From: CAYNQN01 sp964530525
GTDB taxonomy: Bacteria > Actinomycetota > Acidimicrobiia > Acidimicrobiales > Acidimicrobilacustridaceae
Length of the DNA: 9,863 nucleotides
Reading direction: 5' to 3'
Assembly (NCBI GenBank): GCA_964530525.1
Contig: CAZHBH010000076.1
Coordinates: 1 to 9,863, forward strand
The position numbers and the translations under genes are program-made. Below are positions 5,887 to 9,863 of the stretch, piece after piece. Positions within the stretch are counted from its first letter, which is position 1. Each line of letters starts with the position of its first letter. Under the pieces are notes generated by a model. The model searched no databases, was not told the origin of the DNA, and saw only the letters and a program-made list of their open reading frames with translations.

Positions 5887-6237
5887 ATGCCGAAGGAAGA
5901 ACACGACGGCTCCCTCGAAGACCGGATCGACGACCTCGAGAAGCAGCTGAAGAAGCTCCGCAAGCAACTGGCCCAGTCGGAGCTCGACCAGTGGCGCGGC
6001 AGGATCGAGGACCTCGAGGTGCAGCTCGACCTGGGATCCAAGGAGGCCCGGGACCGGCTCAGCCCCTTCGTCGAGCAGCTCCGCAACGCCTGGCTCGATG
6101 CGAGGCGCCAGGCCGACAGCGCCACCTCCACCGCTTCGGACGTCGCCGACAAGGTTCGCGCCGGGCTGGACCAGGCGATGGACGAGATCCGATCAGCGGT
6201 GACGGCAGCGAAAGACCGCCTGGACCGCGGCGAGTAG
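5887..6237 (+). CDS. Small charged coiled-coil protein of unknown function
   Basis: The 116-residue protein has no enzyme motif. Residues about 10-48 (EDRIDDLEKQLKKLRKQLAQ onward) form heptads with leucine or isoleucine at core positions, a clear coiled coil. Residues 52-114 look like a second amphipathic helix rich in Ala, Asp, Arg and Lys (SDVADKVRAGLDQAMDEIRSA), reminiscent of phasin- or LEA-like helices. There is no signal peptide or membrane helix. ATG 5887 is chosen because AGGAGG (5876-5881) lies five bases upstream. Upstream in-frame ATG 5842 and GTG 5827 have no properly spaced site. Its TAG is followed five bases later by the PNPOx-fold gene, so the two are probably co-transcribed. 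A scaffold, oligomerising or stress-protective role is possible but unproven. Confidence 0.78.
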   Translation: MPKEEHDGSLEDRIDDLEKQLKKLRKQLAQSELDQWRGRIEDLEVQLDLGSKEARDRLSPFVEQLRNAWLDARRQADSATSTASDVADKVRAGLDQAMDEIRSAVTAAKDRLDRGE

Positions 6238-6242
6238 GGCCG

Positions 6243-6653
6243 ATGCGACTGGACCGCAACGGCTTGGAGGTCCTGGACCGCGAAGAGTGCCTCAGGCTCC
6301 TGGGCACCGTGTCGGTGTGCCGCGTCGGGGTCAACGCTGGATCGTTGCCGATGATCCTTCCGGTGAACTTCGCCCTGGACGGCGACCTCGTGGTCATCAG
6401 GTCGGCCAGGGGGACGAAGCTCGACAACGCCCTCCACAACGCCGTGGTCGTGCTGGAGGCCGACGAGTACGACCCCGCCTCGTCGAGCGGGTGGAGCGTG
6501 ATGGTGCGAGGCCGTTCGTTCGAGATCGTCGATCCCGACCACCTCGAGCTGGTCGCCAACCTCAACCTCCAGTCGTGGTCGGCGGGACGCTTCGACAACT
6601 ACATCGGGGTGCACACGGAATCGGTCACGGGCCGGCGGCTCGTGGACGACTAG
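6243..6653 (+). CDS. Pyridoxamine 5'-phosphate oxidase-fold flavin/F420-binding protein
   Basis: The 136-residue protein fits the split-barrel PNPOx family in length and sequence. It begins LDREECLRLLGTVSVCRVGV (11-30), the usual helix and first strand. PMILPVNFALDGDLVVIRSARGTKLDNALHNAVVVLEAD follows (36-74, in segments), the stretch that in this family binds FMN or F420 phosphate through Arg/Ser/Lys residues. GWSVMVRGRSFEI (83-95) and the C-terminal IGVHTESVTGRRL (121-133) complete the barrel. Such small proteins use flavin or deazaflavin for redox reactions; the substrate cannot be read here. The start is ATG 6243, five bases after the coiled-coil stop, with only a weak AGGG nearby, consistent with coupling to the upstream gene. 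It converges with the universal stress gene, whose stop is 26 bases away. Confidence 0.85.
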   Translation: MRLDRNGLEVLDREECLRLLGTVSVCRVGVNAGSLPMILPVNFALDGDLVVIRSARGTKLDNALHNAVVVLEADEYDPASSSGWSVMVRGRSFEIVDPDHLELVANLNLQSWSAGRFDNYIGVHTESVTGRRLVDD

Positions 6654-6679
6654 GTGGAGGTTGGCGCCGCCCGGTGGGC

Positions 6680-7615
6680 TCAGCCGCCTCCTGAGGGAAC
6701 GACCGCTACCGCGCAGCCGGCGTGCTGCAGGCACTGCCTGCTGACAGAGCCCAGCACCGCGCTCGCAAGGGCTCGCCGTCCCCGGGTGCCGACCACCAGC
6801 AGGCCCGCGCCTTCCGATCGCTCCAGCAGCGCGGCCACCGGCGGCTCCCCCACGGCGAGCTTCTCGATCTCGGGCGGTCGCAACGAGGTGGACGACAGGG
6901 CTGCATCGAGGGTCTCGTCGAGCATGTCCCGGCTCACCGCCTGGAAGTCGGCAACGGCGTAGGGGACGCTCGTGATGCCCAGGCTCGGGTACCAGTAGGC
7001 GTTCCACCAGCCGTTGACCACGGCGAGCTTCGCTCCCCGCAGGGCTGCCTCCTCCAGGGCCCAGCTCAGCGCGAGCACCGAGCCATCCGAGCCGTCGACT
7101 CCCACCACCACGTCGCCGACGTCCGCTTCGGAACCGGAGGGTGCAGCCGATCGGGGAAGAGGAGCGCCCGGGGGTACGACGACGACCGGCTTCGAGGCCT
7201 CGGCCGCGCACTGCTCGCTCACGGAGCCGAGGAGGAGCGACTTGAAGCCTCCCCGACCTCGTGACCCCATGACCAGCATCGTGCCGTCGCGATCCAGCTC
7301 ATCCAGGAGGGCGACCGGAGCCTCCCCCTGGACTGCCCGGCCTTCCACGTGCACGTCCGAGGAGCTAGGGACCATGGAGGCGACGACCTCACGAGCGTGG
7401 GCCTCGTAGCCGGAGATGTCCTCGTCCACGAGGATGTTGCCGATCTCGGTGAGCAGGGGAGGGAGCCAGGCGTGCACCGCCCTGACGGCAGATCCTCGCA
7501 GGCGGGCCTCCTCGATGGCCCACCCCAGCGCGTGCGCCGAGCCCTCCGAGCCGTCGACGCCGGCGATCAACACGTCTGCCGCGTCGGCACCTGCACCTCG
7601 CTCTGCCGGTCCCAT
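6680..7615 (-). CDS. Tandem-domain universal stress protein (UspA superfamily)
   Basis: The 311-residue protein has two Usp domains. Domain 1 (about 14-148) starts DVLIAGVDGSEGS and carries the ATP-binding motif Gly117-x2-Gly120-x9-Gly130-Ser131 (GSRGRGG...LLLGS). Domain 2 (about 167-308) starts DVVVGVDGSDGS and has Gly276-x2-Gly279-x9-Gly289-Ser290. Both motifs are intact, so it is predicted to bind ATP at two sites in the cytoplasm, as in actinobacterial tandem Usps linked to dormancy or energy stress. ATG 7615 fits the usual short lead before the first strand. There is no Shine-Dalgarno at normal distance; TACGCT lies eight bases upstream, so the mRNA may be leaderless. A farther in-frame ATG at 7642 would run into the start of the divergent gene. 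Confidence 0.93.
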   Translation of the reverse strand: MGPAERGAGADAADVLIAGVDGSEGSAHALGWAIEEARLRGSAVRAVHAWLPPLLTEIGNILVDEDISGYEAHAREVVASMVPSSSDVHVEGRAVQGEAPVALLDELDRDGTMLVMGSRGRGGFKSLLLGSVSEQCAAEASKPVVVVPPGAPLPRSAAPSGSEADVGDVVVGVDGSDGSVLALSWALEEAALRGAKLAVVNGWWNAYWYPSLGITSVPYAVADFQAVSRDMLDETLDAALSSTSLRPPEIEKLAVGEPPVAALLERSEGAGLLVVGTRGRRALASAVLGSVSRQCLQHAGCAVAVVPSGGG

Positions 7616-7640
7616 GTGCCCGCAGCGTACCTTTGGTGCC
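7616..7640. promoter_or_regulatory. 25-base divergent gap with two overlapping leaderless -10 elements
   Basis: On the plus strand TACCTT (7628-7633) is seven bases before the LLM ATG at 7641. On the minus strand TACGCT (7629-7624) is eight bases before the Usp ATG at 7615. They share the palindromic GTAC at 7627-7630. Neither start has a well-spaced ribosome site, as expected for leaderless transcripts. Any -35 elements would lie inside the opposite gene. Confidence 0.45.
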
Positions 7641-8603
7641 ATGCAGCCGACGGCCGGACCCCAGCAGCGCCCGTTCCGATTCAGCGTGCAGTGCTCTTCG
7701 TTGCCAGGAGCGAGCGGCAGGTCGTGGCGTGAGCTGGCCAAGCGCTGCGAGGACCTCGGGTACTCCACCCTCACGGTCTCCGACCACTTCGACGACCAGC
7801 TCGCCCCGGTGCCCGCCGTGATGGCCGCCGCCGACGCCACCACGACGCTGCGGGTGGGCACGATGGTCCTGGCGAACGACTACCGCCATCCGGTGGTGGT
7901 CGCCAAGGAGGCCGCCACCGTCGACCTCCTCTCCGACGGTCGCTTCGAGCTGGGCATCGGCGCTGGCTGGATGCCCGGCGACTACAGCCGGGCCGGGATC
8001 GCCTTCGACTCCCCCGGGGTCCGCATCGAACGCCTCGACGAGGCGATCACGATCGTGCGTGGCCTGCTCAGCGACGAGGGCCCGGTGACCTTCGAGGGCA
8101 AGCACTACACGGTCATCGACCTCGAGGGGACCCCGAAGCCCGTCCAGCGACCGCACCCACCGATCCTCGTCGGTGGCGGCGCACCCCGGATACTTCGCAT
8201 GGCGGCCAGGCAGGCGGACGTCGTGGGCCTCAACCCCTCGATGGTCAAGGGCGTCATCGACGCGTCGATGGGACCCGACGCGACCGCCGAGGCGACCGAT
8301 CCGAAGATCGCACTCATCCGGGAAGCCGCAGGAGAGCGCTGGAAGGACCTGGAGATCCAGATCCGCATACACCTGGTCGTGGCCACCAACGACCGCGTGG
8401 GCCTCGCCGAGACCGCAGCGGCGGGGTTCGGCCTCAGCCCGACCCAGGCCCTCGAGACCCCGTACGCGCTCGTGGGAACGACCGAGGAGATCGTTGAGGA
8501 CCTACTGTCTCGGCGTGAGCGCTTCGCGATAAGTGCCATCGGCATCGGCGTGGAGCACATGGAGACCCTGGCCCCCGTGGTAGCTCGGCTGGCCGGCACA
8601 TGA
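7641..8603 (+). CDS. F420-dependent LLM-class oxidoreductase (TIGR03621 / MSMEG_2516-like)
   Basis: The 320-residue luciferase-like monooxygenase has a TIM-barrel pattern. It begins PFRFSVQ (11-17), followed by WRELAKRCEDLGYSTLTVSDHF (29-50, in segments), then LRVGTMVLANDYRHPVVVAKEAATVDLLSDGRFELGIGAGWM (70-111, in segments). GVRIERLDEAI precedes PVQRPHPPILVGGG (167-180), the cofactor phosphate-binding glycine turn, and AARQADVVGL (188-197). The FRFSVQ and YRHPVV signatures recall the mycobacterial MSMEG_2516-type subfamily, which uses reduced F420 rather than FMN; this is from family knowledge and the substrate is unknown. The stop lies 14 bases before the AGPS-like gene, suggesting an operon. 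It diverges from the Usp gene and probably has a leaderless start. Confidence 0.92.
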   Translation: MQPTAGPQQRPFRFSVQCSSLPGASGRSWRELAKRCEDLGYSTLTVSDHFDDQLAPVPAVMAAADATTTLRVGTMVLANDYRHPVVVAKEAATVDLLSDGRFELGIGAGWMPGDYSRAGIAFDSPGVRIERLDEAITIVRGLLSDEGPVTFEGKHYTVIDLEGTPKPVQRPHPPILVGGGAPRILRMAARQADVVGLNPSMVKGVIDASMGPDATAEATDPKIALIREAAGERWKDLEIQIRIHLVVATNDRVGLAETAAAGFGLSPTQALETPYALVGTTEEIVEDLLSRRERFAISAIGIGVEHMETLAPVVARLAGT

Positions 8604-8617
8604 CAGAAGGGGCAGCG

Positions 8618-9863
8618 ATGCAGCACATGAAGTGGTGGGGCTGGGGTGACGAGGGCGTCACCTTCACCCACACCGACAAGCCGGCGCTCGCCCCGTTCGT
8701 GAAGGCACACATCGACCTCGACCTCGACGCGGGCAGCGCGCCGGTGATCGACTTCGAAGCCCTCGACGTACCCGGCCCGTCGGTCCCGGCCCAGCTCCGC
8801 GGAGCCATGGAGGCCGCCGTGGGCATCGATCACGTGACCGACGGCGACATGGATCGCGTCGTCCACGCCTACGGCAAGAGCCTGCGGGACCTGGTGAGGG
8901 TGCGGAGGGGAGACCTCGGCCGGCTGCCCGACCTGGTGGTGTACCCCGCCGACGAAGCGGAGGTGGCCGCGGTGCTCGAGGCGGTCCTGGCTGCCGACGC
9001 CGTGCTCATCCCCTTCGGGGGCGGCACGAACATCTCGGGGAGCCTCGAAGCGCCCCGAGGCGAGCCCCGACCGGTGATCTCGCTGGACCTCGGCCGCCTG
9101 GACAGGGTCCTGGAGGTCGACGAGGTGTCGCAGCTGGCACGGATCCAGGCTGGAGCCCTGGGCCCCGACCTGGAGGAGCAGCTGAACGCCCGGGGCTGGA
9201 CGCTCGGCCACTTCCCCGACAGCTTCAAACACTCCACCCTCGGCGGCTGGATCGCCACCCGCTCGTCGGGGATGCAGTCGGACAAGTACGGCGACATCGC
9301 CGAGATCACCCGGGCCGTGAGGGTGGTGACCCCGAACGGCGTCCTCGCCCTGCGCCCGGTCCCGGCCTCGTCGACCGGCCCGAGCGTGCGCGAGATGGTC
9401 CTGGGCAGCGAGGGGCGCCTCGGAGTGATCACCGAGGCAACCGTCCACGTTCACCGCCTCCCGGCCGAGAGGGTGATCCTCGGCTACTTCTTCCCCGACT
9501 GGGACGCCGCGCTGGCAGCCATGCGAGACATCTCCGCCAGCGATGCGAGCCCCTCGCTGACGCGCGTCTCGGATGCCAGGGAGACGCAGTTCTCCCTGGC
9601 GACTCGCAAGGCAGGGTCGTTCGTCGACAAGCTGAAGTCGGCAGCGCTGAAGGCCTTCCTCCGGCACCGCAAGCACTTCGACCTCGACCAGACGTGCCTC
9701 TCGTTCATCGGCTACGAGGGCACCCCCGAGCACGTGAAGGTCCAACGCAAGCTCGTCGGCAGGATCGTTGCGCAACACGGAGGCATCTGCGTGGGCACCA
9801 GCCCCGGAGAGCTCTACGACCAGAAGAAGTTCGACACGCCCTACATCCGCGACTTCCTGCTCG
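8618..9863 (+). CDS. FAD-linked oxidase, alkyldihydroxyacetonephosphate synthase (AGPS)-like, 3' truncated by the window
   Basis: The first 415 residues are present; the gene runs off the window. It opens MQHMKWWGWGDE, the MKWWGWG start typical of bacterial AGPS-type oxidases. The VAO/PCMH FAD domain shows LPDLVVYPADEAEVAAVL (103-120), PFGGGTNISG (132-141) and STLGGWIATRSSGMQSDKYGDI (206-227, in segments), then VLGSEGRLGVITEATVHVH (261-279). The cap domain starts about 285 (GYFFPDWDAALAAMRDI), with RVSDARETQFSL at 316-326 and DTPYIRDFLL at the edge. Eukaryotic AGPS makes the ether bond of ether lipids from acyl-DHAP; actinobacterial homologues are mostly uncharacterised, so the reaction is uncertain. 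The C-terminal histidine motif lies outside the window. ATG 8618 has GAAGGGG five bases upstream; ATG 8600, overlapping the LLM stop as ATGA, is the alternative. Confidence 0.9.
   Translation, partial: MQHMKWWGWGDEGVTFTHTDKPALAPFVKAHIDLDLDAGSAPVIDFEALDVPGPSVPAQLRGAMEAAVGIDHVTDGDMDRVVHAYGKSLRDLVRVRRGDLGRLPDLVVYPADEAEVAAVLEAVLAADAVLIPFGGGTNISGSLEAPRGEPRPVISLDLGRLDRVLEVDEVSQLARIQAGALGPDLEEQLNARGWTLGHFPDSFKHSTLGGWIATRSSGMQSDKYGDIAEITRAVRVVTPNGVLALRPVPASSTGPSVREMVLGSEGRLGVITEATVHVHRLPAERVILGYFFPDWDAALAAMRDISASDASPSLTRVSDARETQFSLATRKAGSFVDKLKSAALKAFLRHRKHFDLDQTCLSFIGYEGTPEHVKVQRKLVGRIVAQHGGICVGTSPGELYDQKKFDTPYIRDFLL

Noticed and set aside
6654..6695. CTCAG (6679-6683) / CTGAG (6691-6695) inverted repeat as terminator between convergent PNPOx and Usp genes
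   Set aside because: Only five base pairs, mostly inside the Usp coding end, with no U-tract; not convincing.
5775..7211. 478-residue minus-strand frame across the coiled-coil, PNPOx and Usp genes
   Set aside because: It is antisense to two recognisable genes and out of frame with the Usp gene on its own strand; no domain is recognisable.
6654..7640. DevR/DosR-type dormancy box, considered because Usp and PNPOx-fold genes belong to that regulon in mycobacteria
   Set aside because: No GGGACT-N-AGTCCC-like palindrome was found in the short intergenic gaps around these genes.
7616..7642. Upstream ATG at 7642 (minus strand) as the Usp start
   Set aside because: It would overlap the divergent LLM start, adds nine residues not typical of Usp N-termini, and has no ribosome site; ATG 7615 fits better.
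8105..9778. 557-residue minus-strand frame opposite the LLM and AGPS-like genes
   Set aside because: Both plus-strand genes have clear family motifs throughout; the antisense translation has none.

Overview
The window is very GC-rich, with coding frames strongly biased to G or C in the third codon position. It carries actinobacterial hallmarks: an F420-type luciferase-like monooxygenase, a tandem universal stress protein, an actinobacterial-style ECF importer, and genes that start without Shine-Dalgarno sites just downstream of TANNNT hexamers. I infer a high-GC actinobacterium, possibly of an Acidimicrobiia-like lineage. The class is a guess.

Region 1 (about 35-5086, + strand) is a riboswitch-controlled vitamin importer operon. 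A weak promoter candidate precedes a compact cobalamin riboswitch (about 88-228). Four genes follow, joined by stop/start overlaps of four bases (ATGA, GTGA, GTGA). They encode an exported, C-terminally anchored surface protein with a DUF4430/transcobalamin-like domain, an EcfT transmembrane coupling protein, a fused double-ATPase EcfA-EcfA, and an ECF substrate-binding S component. The simplest reading is a cobalamin or corrinoid uptake system: the surface protein captures ligand outside, the S component binds it in the membrane, and EcfT with the double ATPase powers transport. The operon ends in a strong GC-rich hairpin at 5087-5130.

Region 2 (5163-6653) holds a minus-strand gene of unknown function facing the ECF operon, and a plus-strand pair: a small coiled-coil protein and a pyridoxamine-phosphate-oxidase-fold flavin/F420-binding protein. 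The 121-base divergent gap between the unknown gene and the coiled-coil gene contains an AT-rich patch with an inverted repeat, TTAGG-N4-CCTAA, resembling DtxR/IdeR iron boxes. It overlaps candidate -10 elements in both directions.

Region 3 (6680-9863) holds a minus-strand tandem universal stress protein, divergent by only 25 bases from a plus-strand F420-dependent LLM-class oxidoreductase. The oxidoreductase is followed by a 3'-truncated FAD-linked oxidase of the alkyldihydroxyacetonephosphate synthase (AGPS) type. The 25-base gap appears to carry two leaderless promoters whose -10 hexamers overlap on a GTAC core.

The most interesting unit is the cobalamin-riboswitch ECF operon that begins with a dedicated surface protein. 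No mobile elements, CRISPR arrays, tRNA or rRNA genes were seen.
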